Assembly (NCBI GenBank): GCA_937877165.1
Contig: CALEFO010000004.1
Span: 1 to 11,893 of the forward strand
Origin: an uncultured Lachnospiraceae bacterium
GTDB taxonomy: Bacteria > Bacillota > Clostridia > Lachnospirales > Lachnospiraceae
Direction of reading: 5' to 3'
Length of the DNA: 11,893 nucleotides
The notes under the pieces were generated by a model. That model was given only the letters and a program-made list of their open reading frames with translations. It was not told the origin of the DNA and made no database searches. Within the stretch, counting starts at the first letter, position 1; each line of letters starts with the position of its first letter. Shown here in pieces: positions 5,768 to 11,893 of the stretch. The position numbers and the translations under genes were made by a program.

Positions 5768-7690
5768 TCAGAAGTCAAAATGACGCAGGTAAAACATAAA
5801 TCCGTCCTCCGGAAGCGGCTTCGAATAATAGTATCCCTGCAGGTAATCAACGCCTCTGGAAATCAGGTCTTCCCGCTGCCTTTTCGTCTCTACGCCTTCC
5901 ACAACCGCCTGCAGGTGAAGATCCCGGATCAGATGCAGCATATTATCGAAAATCACCTGATTATTTTGATTGTTCTCACAAGCCCACAGGAAGCTTTTGT
6001 CGATCTTGATCAATCGGAACGGATATTTGAGAAGATACGAATAATTCGAATTTCCGGTTCCGAAATCATCCAGGGAAAATCCGAATCCGGCCTCCTGGAA
6101 GAGCCTCATGACACGCTTCATCGTGATTTCCGAATAAACCACAGCGGTTTCCGTAATTTCCAGATTGATACGCTGCGGCGAAATATTGTACATATCCGCA
6201 ATGGCCTTCATCCGTTCCACGATCCCGAGGTCCATGCACTGCACCGTAGACAAATTGACCTCTACAAACTGCAGTCCGTACCGCTCCGGGCGCTGCTCGG
6301 CAAGAAACCGGCATACCTTCTCGAACACAATTTCTCCAATGTGCGAGACGGTTCCCGTTTTCTCTGCAATCGGAATAAACTCGTCCGGCGGAATCGCGCC
6401 GAGCTCGCTGTCAGTCAGTCTCACCAGAGCCTCAGCCGAATGAATACGGCCGCTTTTCGTGTCGTAAATCGGCTGATAATACACGTCAAAGGCCTGATTG
6501 TCCAGTGCCCTTCGGATCGCACGCTCAACCGCAAGCTTTCTTGTCTCATTCTTCATCTCGTCCGCGACATAGACCTCTTCCAGCGGGAGATTGCTGTTGT
6601 ACGTCGCGGTCGCGAAGACAAAGAGCTGCTCCGGGGTTTTCGCCCGGTCCGGGACGCTCGTCAGCCATACCTGAGCCGGAATGGCAACCTCGGTATCACT
6701 GCAGTTCCAGAGCCCTCCGAAACGCCTTCTGATCCGCTCTGCAAGCTCTCTTGCCGATTTCTCCGACGCATTGTACATCACAATGGCAAACTCTCCCGTT
6801 CCGACGCGGAAGACGCTGACATTCATCTGATAGAGGCTGCGCAGCCAGTTTCCGATTTGCAGCATCACTCTGCTCAAAATATCGGAGCCGAGAATCGCGC
6901 TGTAGTGCTCCATCCCCTGAAGCTTCACCGCAAGAACATAGGAGGAATAGCCGGTTCCGTAGAGCAGCTCTATTTCCCTGCGAAGAGCATAACGGCTGTA
7001 GAGACCGGTCTCCGGTTCCTGCATCTCCTCTCCGCTTCCGAGAAAAAGGAAGCAGCAGATCATGAACATGGACTGAACAAAAAGCGCCGCACGCATGTAG
7101 GGAAGTACTATCTCCAGCGCAAGGCTTACAAGAAATCCGGAAGAAAAGGAAATGACGTAAATAAATTCCTGACGGACCACTCTCCGGTAACGGAATAAAA
7201 GGACCAGACAATACACCGCATAAAATCCCATCATCACAAGATAAAGAATTTTCAGCAGCGTCCAGCCGGGAATGCCGAGGATATCGTAGGACAAAAAGCC
7301 CTTCTGCAGAGCAGTTCCTGCAATAAACAGAATCAAAATGATTTCCGGAAGGCAGAACAAGAAAAGATACCGCCCCTTCAGTCCATGAATTCTTCCTGTC
7401 AGGATCATCAGGTACAGGGCGATGAAGAATTCCACCAGAATGAAGGACAAATGCGCTCCTGCCGTCAGAATCTCCAGCGCAGTGTCCGGATACTGTACAC
7501 CGAGATTCTGAAGGGCCCCTGTTCCGAATTCGCACAAAGAGGTCACAAGCATCATCAATAGGGCAGCTGCAAAAATACGTACCTTTTTGCTCCTTGTATT
7601 CTTCCGGAGCAAAAGGCTTAAAAGCAGAACGCCATTCAGGACTGCCGCACACAGATCAAAATTCAGATTATATCTTCCAATCGGATACAT
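5768..7690 (-). CDS. Membrane-anchored degenerate GGDEF/EAL protein, predicted cyclic-di-GMP phosphodiesterase
   Basis: A 640-residue inner-membrane signalling protein. About seven membrane helices fill residues 12-220 (a 7TM-like sensor region), followed by a GGDEF-like domain (about 225-375) whose signature is GTGEF (297-301) instead of GGDEF, so cyclase activity is unlikely. The C-terminal EAL domain (about 385-635) keeps the catalytic and metal-binding motifs: EAL (AEALVRL), EVNLS, LEITE, DDFGTG, KIDK, VEGVE and QGYYYSKPL. It should therefore hydrolyse cyclic-di-GMP to pGpG, perhaps with the degenerate GGDEF domain sensing GTP. ATG 7690 is preferred because GGAG lies 5 bases upstream; an in-frame GTG at 7705 overlaps the upstream stop but lacks a ribosome site. 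The HisKA-receiver gene ends 11 bases upstream, implying one operon and a shared pathway. Confidence 0.93.
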   Translation of the reverse strand: MYPIGRYNLNFDLCAAVLNGVLLLSLLLRKNTRSKKVRIFAAALLMMLVTSLCEFGTGALQNLGVQYPDTALEILTAGAHLSFILVEFFIALYLMILTGRIHGLKGRYLFLFCLPEIILILFIAGTALQKGFLSYDILGIPGWTLLKILYLVMMGFYAVYCLVLLFRYRRVVRQEFIYVISFSSGFLVSLALEIVLPYMRAALFVQSMFMICCFLFLGSGEEMQEPETGLYSRYALRREIELLYGTGYSSYVLAVKLQGMEHYSAILGSDILSRVMLQIGNWLRSLYQMNVSVFRVGTGEFAIVMYNASEKSARELAERIRRRFGGLWNCSDTEVAIPAQVWLTSVPDRAKTPEQLFVFATATYNSNLPLEEVYVADEMKNETRKLAVERAIRRALDNQAFDVYYQPIYDTKSGRIHSAEALVRLTDSELGAIPPDEFIPIAEKTGTVSHIGEIVFEKVCRFLAEQRPERYGLQFVEVNLSTVQCMDLGIVERMKAIADMYNISPQRINLEITETAVVYSEITMKRVMRLFQEAGFGFSLDDFGTGNSNYSYLLKYPFRLIKIDKSFLWACENNQNNQVIFDNMLHLIRDLHLQAVVEGVETKRQREDLISRGVDYLQGYYYSKPLPEDGFMFYLRHFDF

Positions 7691-7701
7691 GCTGTCTCCA
7701 T

Positions 7702-9387
7702 TCACTTTTTCTGCAAATAACCAGCAATGATTGCGAGCAGACGGTCCGTGTTGACCGGCTTGGAGACATGATCGTTCATACCTGCCCGCATGCAGCTCTC
7801 ACGGTCATCCAGAAAAGCATTGGCTGTCATCGCAATGATCGGCACAGAAGAAGCGTCCTCCCGCTTCATGGCCCGGATTGCTCTTGTCGCCTCAATGCCA
7901 TTCATCCGCGGCATCATCAAATCCATCAGAATAACATCAAACTCATGCGGTGCAGATTTCCGGAAGCATTCCACAGCCGCCTGGCCATCCCAGGCCTTGA
8001 CAACCTCAGCTCCGCCATCCCGCAGCATGAAGTCCGCAATTTCCATATTGATCTCATCATCTTCGACCAGAAGGATTTTTGAGCCGCGGATGGACGCAGG
8101 CGTTTCCTCCCTTGCGGGTCTTTGGCCTGGGTTTTCCTGAAGCTTCTGCATATCGGTCTCCAGATCCTTGATGTCCAGAACGCCATTCATCAGATCCAGA
8201 AGATAGCGTGCGCTGGTAAGGATCTTCTCCCGTGCCTCCTGCTGCTTCTCCATATCCTCCGAATAATGCTCGCTGATTGCCACCATTCCGCAGATGCCGT
8301 TGATCGTTGTGCGGATGTCATGGCTGATTCTCCGAAGATAGCTGGTTTTGACTTCATTCTCCCGGATCGCGTCGTCCGCCGTGCGATTTAAGAGATTCTC
8401 ATAATCCAGCTCTTTTAATTTCTGGCTGTGAATGTTTCGCGCCACGATGACAAGGGCACCGATCCTGCCGTCCTCTTCACCGCGCTTCTGCGCGATCAAA
8501 CGAATTTTCTGCCAGATGCCAGACTGATTCCGGTATTCGAATTCCAGGGTCTTGGCGAATTTCATCCGCACATCCACCGACCGGAAATTCATAAAATCAA
8601 GATATCTTTTCCGGAATTCCCTGTCGACGCAGTTCTCTGCATAGGTCCGGAACAACTCTTCCGGAGTTTCGCATTGATCCGCCATGGCGCGGAATTCCTT
8701 TTCACCCTGAATCGTCCGAAAGCTGTTTTCCCTGAGATTGACATAAATTGCCCGCTCATAGATTGTCCCGATCGCCTGATAAATGTCAACGTAGCGAAGC
8801 TGTGCGATTTTGCTGGAGGCTTTGTTCCATCCAACGAACAATCCCATAAGAAGAATGATGGCAAAATACGCCAGATCCTTCACGCAGACCTCCGGACTTG
8901 CAAATGTTAATTCAGAAATGACAAGAAGCAGATAAACAATTCCGTGGAGGAGCAGGGCGTCCACGGGAATCACATCAAACAGGCACGGAATTGCGAACAG
9001 CGCGATGCAGACCGTCAAACTGACCTCCGCCGGATGCAGGACAATCCCATAATAAATACTGGTCAGATACCATAGAAGGGAAAAAACAAAAATCATGCAC
9101 CGGATTCTGCCGCAGTGTTTGCGTCCATACTCTGCCTCGGTTTTGGAAGCAATCGAAAGAATTCCCAAAAGAAAGGAAACAGCAAGAATGGGCAGATCCT
9201 CTGCAATGCAGAAGCCGTCATGAATACACTGAACGATCAGGTACAAAAGAAGAACCGCAATCCCCATGACCGAATAGACCGAAAGAAGCGGAAGATTTCC
9301 CTTTGCGAGTTCTTCCTCATACTTCCGGATATCCTCATCCTGATATCCAAGATTCAGAAATGACTTCCACCAATTCTTCTGATTCAC
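7702..9387 (-). CDS. Membrane HisKA-receiver hybrid protein lacking the HATPase domain
   Basis: A 561-residue membrane signalling protein. About six membrane helices lie in residues 33-190, then a PAS-like segment (about 205-325), a HisKA dimerisation/phosphotransfer helix with the H-box RRISHDIRTTINGI (phospho-His356), a linker of only some 25 residues, and a C-terminal receiver domain (435-561) with acidic pair VEDDE, phospho-acceptor Asp489 (ILMDLMMPRMNG), Thr521 and Lys543 (SKP). Hybrid kinases normally have a 110-150-residue HATPase_c domain with N, G1 and G2 boxes between HisKA and receiver; none is present, and the frame runs on without a break. It thus cannot phosphorylate itself and may serve as a phosphorelay hub or need another kinase. 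GTG start at 9387 is supported by AGGAG 5 bases upstream. It leads the operon containing the EAL protein. Confidence 0.9.
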   Translation of the reverse strand: MNQKNWWKSFLNLGYQDEDIRKYEEELAKGNLPLLSVYSVMGIAVLLLYLIVQCIHDGFCIAEDLPILAVSFLLGILSIASKTEAEYGRKHCGRIRCMIFVFSLLWYLTSIYYGIVLHPAEVSLTVCIALFAIPCLFDVIPVDALLLHGIVYLLLVISELTFASPEVCVKDLAYFAIILLMGLFVGWNKASSKIAQLRYVDIYQAIGTIYERAIYVNLRENSFRTIQGEKEFRAMADQCETPEELFRTYAENCVDREFRKRYLDFMNFRSVDVRMKFAKTLEFEYRNQSGIWQKIRLIAQKRGEEDGRIGALVIVARNIHSQKLKELDYENLLNRTADDAIRENEVKTSYLRRISHDIRTTINGICGMVAISEHYSEDMEKQQEAREKILTSARYLLDLMNGVLDIKDLETDMQKLQENPGQRPAREETPASIRGSKILLVEDDEINMEIADFMLRDGGAEVVKAWDGQAAVECFRKSAPHEFDVILMDLMMPRMNGIEATRAIRAMKREDASSVPIIAMTANAFLDDRESCMRAGMNDHVSKPVNTDRLLAIIAGYLQKK

Positions 9388-9462
9388 GCTTCTCCTCTCC
9401 GCGAAATAGTTCTTTCGCCTGCCGCATCAGAATTCCGATGTTTTTACTTTGCAGTTTGAATT

Positions 9463-9494
9463 ATTTTATCAAAATATTCCGATAAATTAAACAA
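9463..9494 (-). promoter_or_regulatory. Probable promoter for the HisKA-receiver/EAL operon
   Basis: Minus-strand extended -10, TGATAAAAT (9463-9471), with a TTGTTT -35-like hexamer at 9489-9494; the 20-base spacer is long but tolerable with an extended -10. A small hairpin, GCGAAA/TTTCGC (9401-9418), abuts the ribosome binding site of the gene. Confidence 0.4.
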
Positions 9495-9512
9495 AAACTT
9501 TACACTTCGTTA

Positions 9513-9521
9513 TGATATACT
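9513..9521 (+). promoter_or_regulatory. Extended -10 promoter for the DUF975 gene
   Basis: TGATATACT matches an extended -10 (TG-N-TATACT); no good -35 lies at the usual distance, which suits an extended -10. The inferred start near 9528 leaves about 37 bases before the gene. It lies back to back with the signalling operon promoter. Confidence 0.5.
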
Positions 9522-9564
9522 GAATTGTAGCAATGTTCGATTTTCACGATAAGGGAGGGTGATT

Positions 9565-10260
9565 ATGATGTACAGCACACGCGCAGAACTGAAGCAGCAG
9601 GCTAAAAGCCTGATTTCATCCCATTACTGGCCGGTAATCGGTGCAACATTTCTTGCGCTTCTGATTTATCAGGCCGCAACTTCTGCTTTTTCTCTGGCTT
9701 CTTTTTTTCTTTTCCCGATTCTTTGCGGCCTGACCCTGTATTATCTGGCGCTCGCGGACGGAAAGGAAACAACCATCGGCGATCTTTTTAACAATGGCTT
9801 CGACACGGCGTATTACCTTCGGCGTGTGGGCGGCTATGCCTGGATGTCGCTTTTCATTTTCCTGTGGAGTCTTCTGTTCGTCATCCCCGGCATCGTCAAG
9901 TCGTTTTCCTACGCACTGACTCCATATATTCTGGCACGCTATCCCAAGGTCAAGGCACAGGATGCCCTGAAGGTTTCCATGGCCTGCATGGACGGGCACA
10001 GGGCAGAGCTCTTTGCTCTGTATCTCTCCTTCCTCGGATGGGGAATTCTCTCCTCCGTCACGCTTGGCATCGTCGGCATCTTCTTCGTAATGCCATATCT
10101 TTTGATCACCGTCACGCTCTGGCAGCGTCAGGTGATGGAGGATGCCATCATGCAGGGTAAATTTACCTATGTGGAAGACAACGTCATTGACGGAATGGCA
10201 GACGTAGCCTCTGTTCCGCCCCTGTTGCAGGATGATTCTTCCGATCAGAGCAATCTCTGA
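9565..10260 (+). CDS. DUF975 family membrane protein
   Basis: A 231-residue integral membrane protein of the DUF975 family, whose function is not established. Family hallmarks are the N-terminal STRAELKQQAK segment, the FVIPGIVKSFSYALTPYILA motif in the middle, followed by KAQDALKVSMACMDGHR, and a hydrophobic C-terminal region with TLGIVGIFFVMPY. About four to five membrane helices are visible (roughly 19-40, 43-66, 95-123, 150-190), and the C-terminal tail is acidic and soluble. AAGGGAGG at 9551-9558 serves ATG 9565 or ATG 9568; GTG 9559 overlaps that site and is unlikely. It is monocistronic, with its own promoter and a strong terminator, and divergent from the signalling operon. Confidence 0.85.
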   Translation: MMYSTRAELKQQAKSLISSHYWPVIGATFLALLIYQAATSAFSLASFFLFPILCGLTLYYLALADGKETTIGDLFNNGFDTAYYLRRVGGYAWMSLFIFLWSLLFVIPGIVKSFSYALTPYILARYPKVKAQDALKVSMACMDGHRAELFALYLSFLGWGILSSVTLGIVGIFFVMPYLLITVTLWQRQVMEDAIMQGKFTYVEDNVIDGMADVASVPPLLQDDSSDQSNL

Positions 10261-10284
10261 ATTCATGAATACCCGCGAAATGAT

Positions 10285-10335
10285 AAGAAGGCGGATGCAG
10301 AACATATGTTCTGCATCCGCCTTCTTGCTATATTT
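10285..10335 (+). terminator. Terminator of the DUF975 gene (42-base perfect palindrome plus T tract)
   Basis: Positions 10285-10326 form a perfect palindrome of two 21-base arms centred on CATATG, with the outer arm AAGAAGGCGGATGCAG and its complement, followed on the plus strand by GCTATATTTTTT. It lies 24 bases after the DUF975 stop and before the convergent pyrophosphorylase gene. On the minus strand the T run after the stem is weak, so it mainly serves the plus strand. Confidence 0.88.
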
Positions 10336-10374
10336 TTTGAAGCAAGACGCCGCTTTTACCGCCTGATGCCATTT

Positions 10375-11616
10375 CTACAGCTGAATGCCATTCTTCACGC
10401 AGAGCTTCCTTGCGGATTCCACGGAATCCACTCCGGTCTTGTTCTTGATCGGCGCAAATTCGCAGGAGCGCTCCACCTCATAGGGAAGACAGGACTCCAT
10501 CTCGTGCACCATATCCAGAATCAGCTGCTCAAACTTAAATCCGTTCGGCGTTTCCGGCTTGATAAAATTGCCATTTGCATCCATGTAAGGAATCTTCTTC
10601 TCCACGATATGAAGCATCAGCTTGTCATCCATGATCTCTTCGAGCTGATCCTCGCGGAACAGATAATTCAGAATGACACCGAAATTATAGGCAGGGTTTC
10701 CATTCGCATCCTTTGCATTCAGAAGCTCCGGTGTCATCTCGTAATACTCGACAATGGACGGTCTCCCATCCTCCAGGCACATCGCACCTACCTTTTCATC
10801 CGGTGCTGCCTTGCGGACCACCTTGGCACCGCTCACACAGTTTTCTGCAATGGTCGCACCGACAAAGACAGGATCCGCAATTCTCTGCAGAACATTGTCC
10901 ACAGCAAAGCAGTTCAGCCACTCCACACCAAGCTCATGCAGCTTGTCAAGGAGCCCGGCTTTGTTCATAGAGCTGAACCAGCCACCGTTTCCATTCGGCG
11001 AGGATGCCATCTGGCAGCGGCTCTCCATATAGATCTTTCCGTCATAATCCGTGGCCGGTGCCATATCCTGCCGAAAGAAGAACACCTTATCCGGGTCGTA
11101 ACCGAAATAGTCGTGTTCTTTCATGAATGCAACGGTCGTGTCATGGTTCTTGTCACTCGTCATGATAAAGAACGGGAAGAACGTCCCTGCCTCCCTGACG
11201 ACATCCATCATGTTCTCGATCAATCTCTGCATAATAAAGACAGGGTGGGTGACGCCGATGTCATACATGCACTTCGGATGATCTGAACCAAGGCGTGTTC
11301 CCATTCCTCCGGCAAGAAGAACTGCAGCGACCTTCCCCTCACGGATTTCCTTCAGACCGATCGCACGGTACTCGTCTTCCTTCTCCTGAATCTCCGGAAT
11401 CTCCATTGCCTTCAGCGGCGTAATGACGCCGCGTCCCGGCAGCTCATCCCTATGATGAACATACTTCGTCACAGACAGATCCATCTGCTCAATCTGCGAA
11501 AGGAGCTTTTCCTGTTCCTCCTGCGTCAACGTATCATAATACCTCAGGACATGAGACTGCCCATATTCTTCCAGTTTCTTCTCTGCCAGTGCCTTTCTTT
11601 CCTCCATCATCTCCAT
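10375..11616 (-). CDS. UDPGP-family nucleotide-sugar pyrophosphorylase, UAP1-like
   Basis: A 413-residue cytoplasmic nucleotidyltransferase of the UDPGP type 1 family, joining UTP and a sugar 1-phosphate into a UDP-sugar. The nucleotide-binding loop LAGGMGTRLG (101-110) is followed by HPKCMYDIG (113-121), PNGNGG (207-212), FAVDN with metal-binding Asp240, a conserved PSIVEYYEM segment, NFGVILNYLF, KKIPYMD...NG, KFEQLILD (361-368) and FAPIKN near the C terminus. Order and wording follow eukaryotic UDP-N-acetylglucosamine pyrophosphorylase (human UAP1 has PKGMYDVG, PNGNGGLY, VDNIL, KKIPYVD, FSPLKN) more than bacterial GalU or GlmU. UDP-GlcNAc or UDP-GalNAc are therefore the likeliest products, though UDP-glucose is possible. 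The human PKG is PKC here. It is about 100 residues shorter than human UAP1. GGGAGGG stands 6 bases before ATG. Confidence 0.88.
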   Translation of the reverse strand: MEMMEERKALAEKKLEEYGQSHVLRYYDTLTQEEQEKLLSQIEQMDLSVTKYVHHRDELPGRGVITPLKAMEIPEIQEKEDEYRAIGLKEIREGKVAAVLLAGGMGTRLGSDHPKCMYDIGVTHPVFIMQRLIENMMDVVREAGTFFPFFIMTSDKNHDTTVAFMKEHDYFGYDPDKVFFFRQDMAPATDYDGKIYMESRCQMASSPNGNGGWFSSMNKAGLLDKLHELGVEWLNCFAVDNVLQRIADPVFVGATIAENCVSGAKVVRKAAPDEKVGAMCLEDGRPSIVEYYEMTPELLNAKDANGNPAYNFGVILNYLFREDQLEEIMDDKLMLHIVEKKIPYMDANGNFIKPETPNGFKFEQLILDMVHEMESCLPYEVERSCEFAPIKNKTGVDSVESARKLCVKNGIQL

Positions 11617-11737
11617 TGATGACCCTCCCTGTTTATGATGCTCTCTATCGGATCTGCTTCTGGACCCGGCTGTTCTTCAGCAGCAGACGCCTTTTTCGGT
11701 TTGAAAGAACTCCCTTCTTTTTGAAGTTCTCCACTTT

Positions 11738-11770
11738 ATTCTACCCCATTTTCTGATCTTTGTCAGAAAA
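11738..11770 (-). promoter_or_regulatory. Promoter of the pyrophosphorylase gene with overlapping dyad
   Basis: Minus-strand CTGACA (11761-11766) and TAGAAT (11738-11743) have a 17-base spacer. An inverted repeat TTTTCTGA-N6-TCAGAAAA (11749-11770) covers the -35 and the upstream half of the spacer, a typical repressor position. The inferred start near 11731 gives a leader of about 115 bases that can form AGAACT/AGTTCT and CTTC/GAAG stems. Confidence 0.55.
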
Positions 11771-11842
11771 CGGAGGAAAACCGGCCGGCAGTGGAACACT
11801 CCAAGAAAAAAAGCATCAAACACAGCAATCTTTGCTCACAAC

Positions 11843-11881
11843 GGGAAAGCCCCGGAGTACAAGGCACTCCGGGGCTTTCCT
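11843..11881. terminator. Strong terminator-like hairpin at the right edge
   Basis: GGAAAGCCCCGGAGT and ACTCCGGGGCTTTCC form a perfect 15-base-pair stem (11844-11858 with 11866-11880) around a 7-base loop. Only short T runs follow on either strand. It probably ends a leftward gene lying beyond the window; a minus-strand TAA at 11891-11893 could be its stop, but too little sequence is present to tell. Bases 11771-11842 show nothing else I can name. Confidence 0.7.
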
Positions 11882-11893
11882 GGTATGAATTTA

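Noticed and set aside
5780..7198. Long plus-strand open frame (472 codons) opposite the EAL gene
   Set aside because: Antisense shadow of a protein with complete EAL motifs; its translation is rich in His, Arg and Leu with no domain.
7691..7705. GTG start for the EAL gene overlapping the upstream stop codon
   Set aside because: The overlap is attractive for coupling, but no ribosome site precedes it, whereas GGAG lies 5 bases before ATG 7690.
10306..11286. Plus-strand open frame (326 codons) opposite the pyrophosphorylase gene
   Set aside because: It begins inside the terminator palindrome and is antisense to a well-supported gene.

Overview
The window looks like chromosomal DNA of a Gram-positive anaerobe of class Clostridia, most likely Lachnospiraceae-like. 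This is inferred from strong AGGAGG-type ribosome binding sites, GC-rich intrinsic terminators, frequent GTG starts, and the gene set: a PfoR-type EIIC, a DUF975 protein, a UDPGP type 1 pyrophosphorylase and a xylulokinase of Firmicutes type. No rRNA, tRNA, CRISPR array, insertion sequence or phage structural gene was seen.

Left part (1-4175): a xylulokinase-type sugar kinase (minus strand) is divergent from a class II aldolase-type protein (plus). They share a 413-base intergenic region holding one promoter for each direction and a cluster of TGACCA/TGGTCA dyads, centred about 19 and 21 bases apart, that reads like an operator array. The aldolase protein carries an intact FucA-like domain plus a second, degenerate half-domain. 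Downstream of it, probably co-transcribed, is a complete XerC/XerD-like tyrosine recombinase with all six catalytic residues and no phage neighbours. It ends in a hairpin shared with the convergent gene.

Middle part (4169-9387), all on the minus strand. Transcription starts with a membrane-bound HisKA-receiver protein that has no ATPase domain. It runs into a membrane-bound degenerate-GGDEF/EAL protein (predicted cyclic-di-GMP phosphodiesterase) 11 bases further on; these two look like one signalling operon. A separate promoter then serves a 71-residue basic coiled-coil protein that ends at a strong terminator. An orphan PfoR-type PTS IIC membrane protein follows.

Right part (9388-11893): a DUF975 membrane protein on the plus strand, divergent from the signalling operon, ends at a 42-base perfect palindrome with a T tract. 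It converges with a 413-residue nucleotide-sugar pyrophosphorylase resembling eukaryotic UAP1, which has its own promoter overlapped by a dyad. The last 50 bases hold another strong terminator-like hairpin, probably of a gene beyond the right edge.

The strongest oddities are the HisKA-receiver protein without a kinase catalytic domain coupled to an EAL enzyme, the aldolase with a pseudo-domain, and the phased operator array. No wholly new system is evident; most genes belong to known families, and several pairings are unusual.
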